Shown: piece after piece, positions 53,674-61,059 of the stretch
Position numbering within the stretch: position 1 is the stretch's first letter
Layout: each line of letters opens with the position of its first letter
NCBI RefSeq assembly: GCF_008728835.1
Contig: NZ_CP042582.1
Span: forward strand, 4,080,217 to 4,144,216
DNA length: 64,000 nt
Direction of reading: 5' to 3'
Source: Hypericibacter adhaerens
GTDB taxonomy: Bacteria; Pseudomonadota; Alphaproteobacteria; Dongiales; Dongiaceae
Program-made: the position numbers and the translations under genes
Notes under the pieces: generated by a model
The model's database searches: none
Told to the model about the DNA's origin: nothing
What the model saw: only the letters and a program-made list of their open reading frames with translations

Positions 53674-53718
53674 CCGGGTGCCGTAGGCTGCTGGTTCAGT
53701 GGGGATCAGGCACCGTTC

Positions 53719-54621
53719 ATGGGGCATGGGGTTTTCATTCACCGCTCGGATTCGATCTACGACGACAGCCCCGCCGAGCGCTACCAATTTCCCCTTCAGT
53801 ATCTCCGCCGTGTCGAGGCTTGTGTCGGCGATTGGATCGTCTATCTCGAGCCCCGCAAGGTGCGAGGGACCCGAGGCTACTTCGCCATGGCCAAGGTCGA
53901 ACGGGTCGTTCCCGATCCCACGGCGACCGGCATGTATCTCGCTCTCATCGAACCCCAGAGCTATCTCGATTTCGCGAATCCGGTCCCTTTCAGCGATGCC
54001 TCGGGCGTGGTCGAGCGCGGCCTGCTGAACGAGCTAGGCAGGGTCTCTCAGGGCCGCGCCATTTGGGCCGTCCGCCCGCTGTCGGCGGACGATTTCAACC
54101 GCATCGTCGCCCGGGGACTGAACGAAAGCGAACCGCTGCTCCCGCGTACCGGAGAATTTTCGCCGTCGAGCCTTCGTGACGAACAACCGCCCTTCGAGCT
54201 CGAGCAGAGCCGCGATCGGGCGAGCATCACCCTGACGAGGGCCATACGCGATCGCGTCTTTCGCCAGGTCGTCCTGCGCGCCTATGACGAGCGCTGCGCT
54301 ATCAGCGGCCTCAAGCTGATCAACGGCATGGGCCGCGCAGAGGTCGCCGCGGCGCATATCCGCCCCGTGGAGGCGAACGGCCCCGATATCGTGAGCAACG
54401 GCATCGCCCTGTCGGGCACCGTGCATTGGATGTTCGATCGGGGATTGATCAGCCTGTCCGACGACTTGCGGATTCTGATTTCGAGGAAGGCCAACGACCC
54501 CGATAGCATCCGCGCCCTGATCAACAAGGATGGTTGCGCGCGCCTTCCCCGGCGGCCCTCCGAGCGCCCGCACCCCGCCTTCCTGAAATGGCATCGCGAG
54601 AATTTCGATTTCAAGCCGTAG
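53719..54621 (+). CDS. HNH endonuclease with a PUA-like N-terminal domain, putative modification-dependent restriction enzyme
   Basis: The 300-residue protein has two parts. Residues about 1-110 (GVFIHRSDSIYDDSPAERYQ, GDWIVYLEPRKVRGTRGYFA, MYLALIEPQSYLDF) resemble the PUA-like/EVE-type fold that reads modified bases. The C-terminal half, about 185-290, has an HNH nuclease: the His in AAHIRPVEANGPD, the Asn in IVSNGIALSG and the final His in VHWMFDRGL. Such EVE-HNH fusions act as Type IV restriction enzymes against modified DNA. The ATG at 53719 is chosen over a longer frame that reads through the tRNA and lipoprotein region. It lies 46 bases after the UAU tRNA and converges on parDE, within accessory DNA next to the prophage block. 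Confidence 0.75.
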   Translation: MGHGVFIHRSDSIYDDSPAERYQFPLQYLRRVEACVGDWIVYLEPRKVRGTRGYFAMAKVERVVPDPTATGMYLALIEPQSYLDFANPVPFSDASGVVERGLLNELGRVSQGRAIWAVRPLSADDFNRIVARGLNESEPLLPRTGEFSPSSLRDEQPPFELEQSRDRASITLTRAIRDRVFRQVVLRAYDERCAISGLKLINGMGRAEVAAAHIRPVEANGPDIVSNGIALSGTVHWMFDRGLISLSDDLRILISRKANDPDSIRALINKDGCARLPRRPSERPHPAFLKWHRENFDFKP

Positions 54622-54646
54622 GACCGGCCGCTCGTTCACCGCGCCA

Positions 54647-54967
54647 TCACAGATCCGCCGACTTCAGGATGGAAACCCAATCCTGCCGTCCGCCCAGCAG
54701 GCGCAGGATGGCGACGTGATCGTCGGCGATCCTGTAGACGATCAGGCGACCTTCATGCAGATGGATACGCACAGGCGGCGTGAACTCGCTGCACTCCCGC
54801 GCCAGCGTCGGCATGGCGGCGATTGTCGCCAGCATTCGCACCAGCTCATCGATGTATTGGTCTGCTTGCTCGATCGACCGGGTTTCCGCCGTGTATCGCC
54901 AGATATCGTCGAGGTCGGAGAGCGCACGGGGCGAGAGCCGGTATTGCCGCGTTTTACCGGACGACAT
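54647..54967 (-). CDS. parE: ParE-family toxin
   Basis: The 106-residue RelE/ParE-superfamily toxin has YRLSPRALSDLDDIWRYTAE at the start and the C-terminal strands HEGRLIVYRIADDHVAILRLLGG followed by the conserved D/W pair in QDWVSIL. ParE toxins inhibit DNA gyrase. The gene overlaps the parD antitoxin gene by 14 bases, so the two are coupled, and both read leftward. Its 3' end faces the HNH nuclease gene after 25 bases. Confidence 0.9.
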   Translation of the reverse strand: MSSGKTRQYRLSPRALSDLDDIWRYTAETRSIEQADQYIDELVRMLATIAAMPTLARECSEFTPPVRIHLHEGRLIVYRIADDHVAILRLLGGRQDWVSILKSADL

Positions 54968-55199
54968 GCTTCTTTCGCATGCGCAGCTTGAACGCTGCCG
55001 CGTCGAAGAACTGCGGCTCTCCGCTCTCGACGCCTTCGGTGATGGCGGCCTGCAAGGCAGCGATCGCGGCCTTCCGTTCCTGATCCTTGCGGATCAGGTC
55101 GCGGATATAGTCACTCGCATTGCCGTAGCGGCCGCCTTCGGCCTGACGCTCGACCCATGCCTTCATCGTCTCGGGGAGCGAAACATTCATCGTTGCCAT
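54954..55199 (-). CDS. parD: ParD-family antitoxin
   Basis: The 81-residue antitoxin has the ribbon-helix-helix N-terminus MATMNVSLPETMKAWVERQ and the conserved GRYGNASDYIRDLIRKDQER segment of the ParD/CopG-type family. It should bind ParE through its C-terminal half and repress the shared promoter through the N-terminal domain. The ATG at 55197-55199 is chosen because homology begins there; the longer frame to 55241 crosses the operator region. A pair of inverted repeats lies just upstream. Confidence 0.9.
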   Translation of the reverse strand: MATMNVSLPETMKAWVERQAEGGRYGNASDYIRDLIRKDQERKAAIAALQAAITEGVESGEPQFFDAAAFKLRMRKKHVVR

Positions 55200-55235
55200 C
55201 ACCGCCTCCTTCTGTTTCGGAAGCTTACCGTGAAT

Positions 55236-55272
55236 TGGCAATCTTTGTCAAAAGATACAGCAATTTTTGCCA
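55236..55272. promoter_or_regulatory. Putative ParD operator upstream of parDE
   Basis: ATCTTT-GTCA-AAAGAT (55241-55256) is a perfect inverted repeat with 6-base arms. An outer pair, TGGCAA (55236-55241) and TTGCCA (55267-55272), brackets it with an offset centre. It lies 37-73 bases before the parD start in an A+T-rich stretch, the expected place for autoregulation. Confidence 0.45.
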
Positions 55273-55284
55273 TAAGGAAAATCT

Positions 55285-55896
55285 TCAGTGCCGCGCGGCA
55301 GTCTCCTTCTCCAGGAAACAGAACACCGCGAAGGCCGCGAGTGCCGCGATCCACAGATAGAAGCCGGCGCCGAGGTGATCGACGTAGTTGAGATCCTCGG
55401 GCTTCATCGAGCTTTCATTGAAGGGAATGGCCTTCAGCGCATAGGACTGCAGGCCGAGCGCCAGCGCGGCCGCTGCCAGGACCGTTGCGACGATCCGCTT
55501 CCCGATCTGCGACAGCAGCAGGGCCAGGCCCATCAGGGGAGCCGCATACCAGGCGAACACGCCGAGAAGCGGCCCCAACCACCCCATCATCAGGATCTCG
55601 TAGCCGCGCGCGACCCCGGCGACGGGCGCGTCCCAGCCCTGGCAATAGTCGAGGATCCTTTGCTTGTCGACGAAGCTCCGACCGGCAGCGTCGCCCGCCG
55701 CGAGCCCGCAACTGGTCATCCCCGAGCCGCCGAAGGAAAAGGCATCGCACTGCACGTCGTCCTGAACGGCGTAGGCGCATTCGCCATGCTTGGGATTCGA
55801 TCGGACGTCGGGCTTGTGGACGATGCCGGGCAAGGCCAGGGACGCGGCGAACAGCGCCAGCCCGGCGATCAGCACCCACCGTCTCGCTCCGCGCAT
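55285..55896 (-). CDS. Integral membrane protein of unknown function
   Basis: The 203-residue protein has an N-terminal hydrophobic segment (WVLIAGLALFAASLALPGIV) that could be a signal or first helix. It has four further likely membrane segments, including LGPLLGVFAWYAAPLMGLALLL, VATVLAAAALALGL and a C-terminal LWIAALAAFAVFCFL. A loop of about 70 residues after the first segment is Cys-containing (HGECAYAVQDDVQCDAF, SCGLAAG), with possible disulfides if it is periplasmic. No family was recognised. It is encoded between parDE and the prophage lysis genes on the same strand and could be host or phage. Confidence 0.6.
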   Translation of the reverse strand: MRGARRWVLIAGLALFAASLALPGIVHKPDVRSNPKHGECAYAVQDDVQCDAFSFGGSGMTSCGLAAGDAAGRSFVDKQRILDYCQGWDAPVAGVARGYEILMMGWLGPLLGVFAWYAAPLMGLALLLSQIGKRIVATVLAAAALALGLQSYALKAIPFNESSMKPEDLNYVDHLGAGFYLWIAALAAFAVFCFLEKETAARH

Positions 55897-56002
55897 GATC
55901 GCCTTTGCGCCCGTTCGTCGTCGGAAATTCGGTTCCCTGGGAATGCGAGCCTAGGGCTTCCCGACTCAACCGGCAATGGCACGGCACCGGTCCGTTCTTG
56001 CT

Positions 56003-56218
56003 CTAGAACTCGCCCCGTCTGAGCGTATCCTCGATTCCATCGAGATCGGCCGGCGCATCGGTGGCCGCACGATCCATGCGCTGTTCGATCTTGAGCGCAG
56101 CACTGCTGCTATCGGCCTCGTTCGTGGCGGTCCCGGCCGATTTGCCGAAGCGCCAGGCAAGCCAGACGATGCCGAGGACTGCGAGGACGCCGGCGCCGGC
56201 GGCGATGAGCGTGTTCAT
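56003..56218 (-). CDS. Small membrane protein of the lysis module, possible Rz-like i-spanin
   Basis: The 71-residue frame starts at the ATG at 56216-56218, which overlaps the holin stop by one base (TGATG). It has an N-terminal membrane segment (LIAAGAGVLAVLGIVWLAWRFG), then a charged, helical tail (ALKIEQRMDRAATDAPADLDG). In phages a gene at this position often encodes an i-spanin, but this one is short and lacks a long coiled coil, so the role is a guess. It is too short for a firm family call, and coding status rests on the coupled start and the clean hydrophobic pattern. Confidence 0.55.
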   Translation of the reverse strand: MNTLIAAGAGVLAVLGIVWLAWRFGKSAGTATNEADSSSAALKIEQRMDRAATDAPADLDGIEDTLRRGEF

Positions 56219-56397
56219 CAGCTCTGGGCCGAAGCCGGCTGCTTGTTCGGCACGAGCCAGACCAGGAAGGTCGTGACGACGCCACCGATGGCGGACACCA
56301 TCTCCGGCGTGGCCCAGGGCAGGTCGATGCCGAAGGCGGCCAGCAGCGTCACGAGCGAGCCGAGGAAAGCCACGATGGCCTTGTTGTATTGGGACAT
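56218..56397 (-). CDS. Phage holin-like small membrane protein
   Basis: The 59-residue protein (MSQYNKAIVAFLGSLVTLLA at the start) has two membrane segments separated by a short loop (FGIDLPWATPEM), ending with a polar tail. The size, two-helix form and location 62 bases after the endolysin gene match phage holins, which form the lesions that release or activate endolysin. Its ATG is at 56395-56397. The stop overlaps the next small gene. It was too short for most gene callers' default length limits. Confidence 0.75.
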   Translation of the reverse strand: MSQYNKAIVAFLGSLVTLLAAFGIDLPWATPEMVSAIGGVVTTFLVWLVPNKQPASAQS

Positions 56398-56459
56398 GGT
56401 CGAGCTCCGAGGTTGCGGCGGCGCTTTGCGAGGCCGCGGGTTGCAGGAACGTCAGGCGA

Positions 56460-56894
56460 TCAGTTGTCTTCGAGATAAAGCGCCGCTTCGGCGAAGCGCC
56501 GGCGCAGCAGGCCGCGCAGCTCGCGGCCGCCGGCCCGGTCCCACAGCGGGAATTGCTTGGCCGCACCCAGCCGGTCGCCTTGATTATGCAGGGCCAGAAG
56601 CGTCGAGCCTTTGAGCCGGGCGACGCCGAGATTGAAAGCGAAGCTCAGGAGAGCATCGAACTCCGAAGGGCGGATGCCGTCGCGCAGCAGGGCCGAGAGG
56701 GCCGGCTCTCGCTCCGCCAGGTCGTGCTGGAGCTGCCGCTCGGCCTCGGCTTCGGTCACCTTGTTGCCGGGTCCGACCTCCGGCCCGGTATGGCCGTAGC
56801 CGATCGTCCAGACGCCCACCGGGTCCTGATAGGCCTCGAGCCGCAGGCTCTCGAACGACCGGATCAGGGCGAGACCGCGAGGGCCCAGGCGCAT
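56460..56894 (-). CDS. Phage endolysin, lysozyme (glycoside hydrolase family 24)
   Basis: The 144-residue protein is a T4-type lysozyme. The catalytic triad pattern is visible: Glu in IRSFESLRLEAYQDPVGV and the following Asp and Thr in the DPVGVWTIGYGHTG segment. The second lobe has the LLSFAFNLGVARLKGSTLL segment typical of phage endolysins. It cleaves peptidoglycan during lysis. No signal peptide is visible, so it should need the holin. The ATG at 56892-56894 shares one base with the stop of the previous gene; a GTG three bases earlier is also possible. Confidence 0.92.
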   Translation of the reverse strand: MRLGPRGLALIRSFESLRLEAYQDPVGVWTIGYGHTGPEVGPGNKVTEAEAERQLQHDLAEREPALSALLRDGIRPSEFDALLSFAFNLGVARLKGSTLLALHNQGDRLGAAKQFPLWDRAGGRELRGLLRRRFAEAALYLEDN

Positions 56895-57094
56895 CACGGG
56901 CCGCTCCAGGGCAAGGAACCCTTGCCGGCGAGCCAGAAGGCGAGGCCGAGGACGACGAGACCCGCGATCCAGGCGAGCTTGCGCAGCACGCCGCGGCCGA
57001 CATCGGCATAGACCTGGTCGAGCGCCTTCTTGGCGGCCCGGGTCGCGATGGCGTCGATCTGCGCCTCGGTGAGAGGAACGGGCTCGTTGCTCAT
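56894..57094 (-). CDS. Small phage membrane protein next to endolysin
   Basis: The 66-residue protein has an N-terminal helix (TEAQIDAIATRAAKKALDQVY) and a C-terminal membrane segment (KLAWIAGLVVLGLAFWLAG). Proteins of this layout commonly precede the endolysin in phages of alphaproteobacteria; the function is unknown. The ATG at 57092-57094 overlaps the previous stop (ATGA). It shares one base with the endolysin start. Confidence 0.65.
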   Translation of the reverse strand: MSNEPVPLTEAQIDAIATRAAKKALDQVYADVGRGVLRKLAWIAGLVVLGLAFWLAGKGSLPWSGP

Positions 57095-57558
57095 GTCAGC
57101 TCCGTGGGCCAGAGGGCCTTGAGCGCCTCCGGCGTGGCGGCCTTCGACAGATCGGTCGCTGCCGGCAGATCGCGCAAGCGTTGCTTCTCGCCGGCAATCT
57201 CGGCCTGCCGGGCGCTGTCTCCGGTCTCGACCGCCCGGAGAAACGGAAGGTCGAGAGCTTTGAGCTTTGCATCGCGCGCGGCGCGAATCCGCCCGAGCTG
57301 GATACTCCGCGCCCTGGTCATGTCGACCGTGATCGCGTTCCCCTCCTGGGCCCAGGCGTCGCGGAAGCTTCGATCGGCGGGAATGGCGGAGTCCGGGATT
57401 GGCCAATGACCGATGGCCTTGACCGGGCTGGTCGATTGCCACTTCTCGATCTCGGCCGCGACGACTGCCGAGACATCGCCCTCGATGCCGGCAATCGTCA
57501 TGATCGAAACGCCGCCATCCGCGCGGGCGATGGCGATGCGGACCGGTTCCGTCATCAT
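57091..57558 (-). CDS. Phage tail-associated protein, probable tail-fibre accessory
   Basis: The 155-residue protein has a C-terminal half (FRDAWAQEGNAITVDMTRA, AARDAKLKALDLPFLRAVETG, ATPEALKALWP) that matches a small family found after tail-fibre genes in prophages. The N-terminal half starts MMTEPVRIAIARADGG. The function is unknown, possibly tail assembly. The two Met codons at the start are at 57558 and 57555. It overlaps the tail-fibre gene by four bases upstream and the small membrane-protein gene downstream. Confidence 0.7.
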   Translation of the reverse strand: MMTEPVRIAIARADGGVSIMTIAGIEGDVSAVVAAEIEKWQSTSPVKAIGHWPIPDSAIPADRSFRDAWAQEGNAITVDMTRARSIQLGRIRAARDAKLKALDLPFLRAVETGDSARQAEIAGEKQRLRDLPAATDLSKAATPEALKALWPTELT

Positions 57559-58775
57559 TGATCTCCGAAGAACACGAGGCAGAAACTCGTATCGCCCACC
57601 CCTTCGGTCGAACCGCCGGCGGTGACGACGCGATAGGACGAGGTGGCCTTGTTGGCGCTGACGCCCCACAGATCGAAGTTCGTGCCGGCATCCTCGGGAA
57701 TGCCCGCGACCGTGTAGGTCGCGGTCGAGAAGGCGGTGGCGAAATTGACGGTGGTGGTGCCTGTGGCGTTGTCGGTGACCGAGGAAACATTGTGGGAGGC
57801 CGCCAGCGATGGCGTGCCGCCCGAGAGGGTGACCGAGGCCCAGGCCTTGGCCACGCCCGGATGGAACTGCGCCCGGCCCGCGGTCACGAGCTTGGTCGTA
57901 TCGCTCGCGCTCTCCATGTCGGACGCGGTTGCGATCGCGGCGCCGACCGGCGTCCCGTCCTTGCGGCAATAGACCGGCACCCGGATCGTCTCGGACCCGT
58001 CTTCCGACAAGACCAGGCAGGCATCGCCCGCCGCCGTTGTGATGTTGGCGCCCGTCGGCAGGATCAGCGACGTCGCATGATGCGTAAGCGTCAGGGCGCC
58101 ATCGAAAATCAACCAGGCGGTCCGTCCGGCCTTGTCGGTCGCGAAGTCGATATCCGTGATGGTCGTGCTGCCCGTCACATGGAAACAGCCGCCCTCGCCG
58201 ATCGAGATCGTCGCCGCCGAAGCGATATCGGCGCCCTTCTCCCACAGGGCGGCGAGGCCGTCCGGCGTGACCGCGCGGGTCGCGTCGGTGCCGGCGAGCG
58301 TCTCAGCCGTCGTCGCGAGCTCCACCGTGCCCTTCGCCGTCGCCGAGGCCAGCGGAACGGCGCCGTTGCTGGCCGACAGGATGCCGAGCCAGACCGTCAG
58401 GCTTTCGTTCTGCAGCGCGCCCGTATCCCAGGTGACATTGACAGTGGTGTTGGTTGCGAAGGAGGAGGAAGCGATGACGCCGTAGATCGTGCCGGTGGCA
58501 CTTCCCGACGCCTTGATCCGGCGCCCCACATGCCACGCCGCGGTGACATCGGCGCCGGCGATGGTGAAGGAACTGCCCGAGGCGTAGTTGATCGAAGCCG
58601 TCCCCTCGCCGTCGCCATATTCGAACCATTCGGCCGAGTTGGCATAAGCGCGGATATCGGCCAGCGCCTGGCGCAAGGCATTGTTGAGATTTCCTGCCGG
58701 GCAGCTCTCGGCGATGTTGATCCCCGAGATCGCCGTATTGCTGCCGGCGGTCGTGCTGAAGTCCTTGACGGGCAT
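57555..58775 (-). CDS. Phage tail fibre/structural protein
   Basis: The 406-residue protein is repetitive in composition: rich in Thr, Ser, Ala and Gly, with a short N-terminal segment, a central stretch with the tail-collar-like pattern ASATAKGTVELATTAETLAG, and a beta-rich C-terminus. These are usual for tail fibres and tail-collar proteins. The central ELATTAE-type stretch is a common fibre repeat. The ATG at 58773-58775 is chosen over the longer frame to 58859, because the region before it is not conserved in appearance. It precedes the accessory gene by coupling and probably defines host attachment. Confidence 0.75.
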   Translation of the reverse strand: MPVKDFSTTAGSNTAISGINIAESCPAGNLNNALRQALADIRAYANSAEWFEYGDGEGTASINYASGSSFTIAGADVTAAWHVGRRIKASGSATGTIYGVIASSSFATNTTVNVTWDTGALQNESLTVWLGILSASNGAVPLASATAKGTVELATTAETLAGTDATRAVTPDGLAALWEKGADIASAATISIGEGGCFHVTGSTTITDIDFATDKAGRTAWLIFDGALTLTHHATSLILPTGANITTAAGDACLVLSEDGSETIRVPVYCRKDGTPVGAAIATASDMESASDTTKLVTAGRAQFHPGVAKAWASVTLSGGTPSLAASHNVSSVTDNATGTTTVNFATAFSTATYTVAGIPEDAGTNFDLWGVSANKATSSYRVVTAGGSTEGVGDTSFCLVFFGDQ

Positions 58776-58959
58776 GACGATCGGTCCCTGAAGATTGCCG
58801 CCGCTCGGGCGGTCTCGGCGCATGCCGGGAAAAGCTGCTCGGAGCCGCGCGGGAAGCACCCGCGCGACGGCTGTCGGCGCGGCTCCCCGACGGCTTCGGC
58901 GGCGAATGAGATCGCAGGTGTCGTTCGGCCCGGCGGATCAGGAATCCCGCACGGCGACG

Positions 58960-59313
58960 TCAGCGATGATCGGCGCTCTTGGTTCCGGCATCGCTTGCAT
59001 CGACCCAGGCAAGCCGGCCATCGACATAGTCGACGACATGGTGCCGATGCAGCTGTCGCTCCGAGGGATCGAGGTCGAAACCGATATCGAGGCCGTCATG
59101 ATGACGGACGAGATCGTCGGGAATCTGCTCGCGCTCGTACCAGGCGAGGACGGGATAGCGCAGGACCCGGACATTCATCGATCGCCCGAGCGGTTTCACG
59201 TCGGCTTCCTCGCCGACGACCGGGAGCCAGCGCTCGCGCTCGGGCAGCGGCAGCTTGCGCCGTTCTTCGCGGATATGGGCCACGGCTCGTTGCGTGACTC
59301 CGGGAAACGTCAT
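58960..59313 (-). CDS. Hypothetical prophage protein
   Basis: The 117-residue frame lies 6 bases after the previous stop and reads in the same direction as its neighbours. It is charged and His-rich near the C-terminus (PSERQLHRHHVVDYVDG), without membrane segments. No family was recognised. Coding status is supported by the tight packing in the operon, but not by homology. Confidence 0.5.
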   Translation of the reverse strand: MTFPGVTQRAVAHIREERRKLPLPERERWLPVVGEEADVKPLGRSMNVRVLRYPVLAWYEREQIPDDLVRHHDGLDIGFDLDPSERQLHRHHVVDYVDGRLAWVDASDAGTKSADHR

Positions 59314-59319
59314 CGGCCG

Positions 59320-59886
59320 TCACATCATGTCGCTGTCGGGCCCCATCCCTTGGCCGCGAAACCGGAAAGCCGGGCAGCCACCGGGACGGGTGGAATTGCC
59401 GCGGATGATCGCACCGCTGGGGCATAAATAGAAGCAGAGCCCGAAGGGCGACAGCGACGGGATGAGCCGGCATGGCTCATGACCCTGGCCGCCGCCCGGC
59501 GGTCCCGGATCGAGGACGGGCTGGAGCCCGTAGCCGGCTGTCGCGCTCCCGGGGTCGGCGCCGGCGAGAAGCGCGATATCGCCCGCGCCGAGGCGGGATG
59601 CGGTCGGCGCGCCGTCCGTGCCACCGGGCAGCCCCTCCTCGTAGCGTCGCCGCCCGCTATCCAGCCCTTCGACGAGGCCCTGGACCCCTTGGCCGATCGC
59701 CTGGCCGCGGGGCGCCGTGGCGACACGGACGCCGGCATCCATCAGGCCCCGCGCGATCTGCGCCCACCGTGCCGCATCGGCGTCATAGCCGGGCGGATGG
59801 CGGTCGCTCGGATAGCCGGGCAGAATGGAGGCGGATCTGCCGAGCAGTCCGGCGATCGCCTCCCACAGGCTCAATGGATAGGCCAT
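59320..59886 (-). CDS. Hypothetical prophage protein, probable virion-associated
   Basis: The 188-residue protein begins MAYPLSLWEAIAGLLGRSAS and has a segment PGYPSDRHPPGYDADAARWA, then Gly/Ala-rich low-complexity sequence. The start segment resembles proteins encoded among internal virion genes of alphaproteobacterial podoviruses. The ATG at 59884-59886 overlaps the previous stop by one base. The C-terminal third (after residue 140) contains Cys and Pro-rich sequence without known pattern. The function is unknown. Confidence 0.55.
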   Translation of the reverse strand: MAYPLSLWEAIAGLLGRSASILPGYPSDRHPPGYDADAARWAQIARGLMDAGVRVATAPRGQAIGQGVQGLVEGLDSGRRRYEEGLPGGTDGAPTASRLGAGDIALLAGADPGSATAGYGLQPVLDPGPPGGGQGHEPCRLIPSLSPFGLCFYLCPSGAIIRGNSTRPGGCPAFRFRGQGMGPDSDMM

Positions 59887-60641
59887 CACCTCCCCCACAG
59901 GCTGGCCAGCGCGCCCAGCAGGCTGATGCCGGCCCCGACGCCCTGCTGGAGGGTGCTCGGGCCCAGATTCGGCGTCTTGGTGGTCTGGGTCTGCCCGCCC
60001 TGGCCGGAGAGGAATCCCAGATAGGTCGCGAGCGCATTTTGGTCGGCGGTCGAGGTTGTATTGAACCGCTGCACCGCCTCGTTCAGCAGCGCCTGGGCCT
60101 GCGATTGCCGCTGCTGGCCGATCTCATTCAGCGCATTGATGTCGACATAGTCCTGGCTCGCCAGCTGCGGCGCATAGCTCGCGGCCTGCTGCTGATAGCC
60201 GCGCTCGGTCTGGTAATTCTGATTCAGGACCGGGGCGAGGCCCTCGGCCAGCCCGCGGGCGGTCGCCTGGTTGCTGCCATAGCGGCCGGCTCTCGAGAGC
60301 TGATCGGTGATGGTCGAGCCCGCGCGCGCGGCCAGCGTCGCGTTGTAGGGGTTGCTGTCGAGGTAGTGGCCGCCCAGCACGCGGCCCAGATAATCGGCCG
60401 CCGCCGCATTGAGGGGCGAGCCGTTGACCGCGCGCGCGGTGCCCATCGCCTGAGCCTGGAGCTGCTCGGGCGTGAAATCCGCCGTCGCCGCGAAGTCGGG
60501 CACCTTGGGCGTGAGCGCGCCGCTGTGATAGAGCTGCCCCGCTTTTGCGATGACATCCTGCAGCGGTTGCTGGACCGGGGCCCAGGGCGCCGTGCTCTGC
60601 ACCGTCTTGCTCGAACCGCCGTCGCCGCCGAAATCAGGCAT
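59886..60641 (-). CDS. Prophage virion-type protein, glutamine/alanine-rich
   Basis: The 251-residue protein is rich in Gln and Ala with long helical stretches (AQAMGTARAVNGSPLNAAAA, TERGYQQQAASYAPQLAS, QSQAQALLNEAVQRF). Proteins of this type are frequent between tail and internal virion genes in prophages and may be injected or structural. It overlaps the next gene's start by one base. No catalytic motif is visible. Confidence 0.6.
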   Translation of the reverse strand: MPDFGGDGGSSKTVQSTAPWAPVQQPLQDVIAKAGQLYHSGALTPKVPDFAATADFTPEQLQAQAMGTARAVNGSPLNAAAADYLGRVLGGHYLDSNPYNATLAARAGSTITDQLSRAGRYGSNQATARGLAEGLAPVLNQNYQTERGYQQQAASYAPQLASQDYVDINALNEIGQQRQSQAQALLNEAVQRFNTTSTADQNALATYLGFLSGQGGQTQTTKTPNLGPSTLQQGVGAGISLLGALASLWGR

Positions 60642-61059
60642 CGTGGAAATCCTTCTCTACCAGGTGATGCGTCAGCTCGTAGCCGAACGGCTTCAGCACG
60701 CGCGACCAGCCGGGGCGGGCGACGAGGGACATGCCCCGGCAGCCTTTCGCCTTGGCCCAGGCCTCGATGACCGAGACATGCTGCTGCCAGCGCTCGCGCC
60801 GCTCGCCGATGCAGATCTGGATATGGCAGACCGTCTTGCGCGGATAGACCGCGATCTCCGTCACCACGACGGCCAGCGCGTCTTTCGCGGCTTCGTCCCA
60901 GGCGATCCAGATCTGCTTCTCGCCATGACGCGCCGAGCGGCGGATGTCGAAGGCCGCTTCCTTGCCGCGCGATGCGGCGCAAGCCTCTTCGATCCGTTCC
61001 TCGATCAGCGGCCAGACCCGATCAACGGTCTCGGGCGGGATTCCGACCAGCACCGTCAA
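60634..61059 (-). CDS. GNAT-like prophage protein (possible internal virion protein)
   Basis: The 141-residue protein has the general layout of a GNAT acetyltransferase: an N-terminal helix, VVVTEIAVYPRKTVCHIQI as the central strand, and RWQQHVSVIEAWAKAKGCRG as the helix after the cofactor site. In T7-like phages a GNAT-like protein occurs among internal virion genes. The Q/RxxGxG/A cofactor motif is not clear, so catalytic activity is doubtful. The start is TTG at 61059, overlapping the previous stop (TTGA); a GTG at 61053 is also possible. Confidence 0.6.
   Translation of the reverse strand: MTVLVGIPPETVDRVWPLIEERIEEACAASRGKEAAFDIRRSARHGEKQIWIAWDEAAKDALAVVVTEIAVYPRKTVCHIQICIGERRERWQQHVSVIEAWAKAKGCRGMSLVARPGWSRVLKPFGYELTHHLVEKDFHDA

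Noticed and set aside
53410-53718. N-terminal extension of the HNH protein through the tRNA
   Set aside because: The extra 103 codons read across the UAU tRNA and the antisense lipoprotein, and show the typical translated-tRNA pattern.
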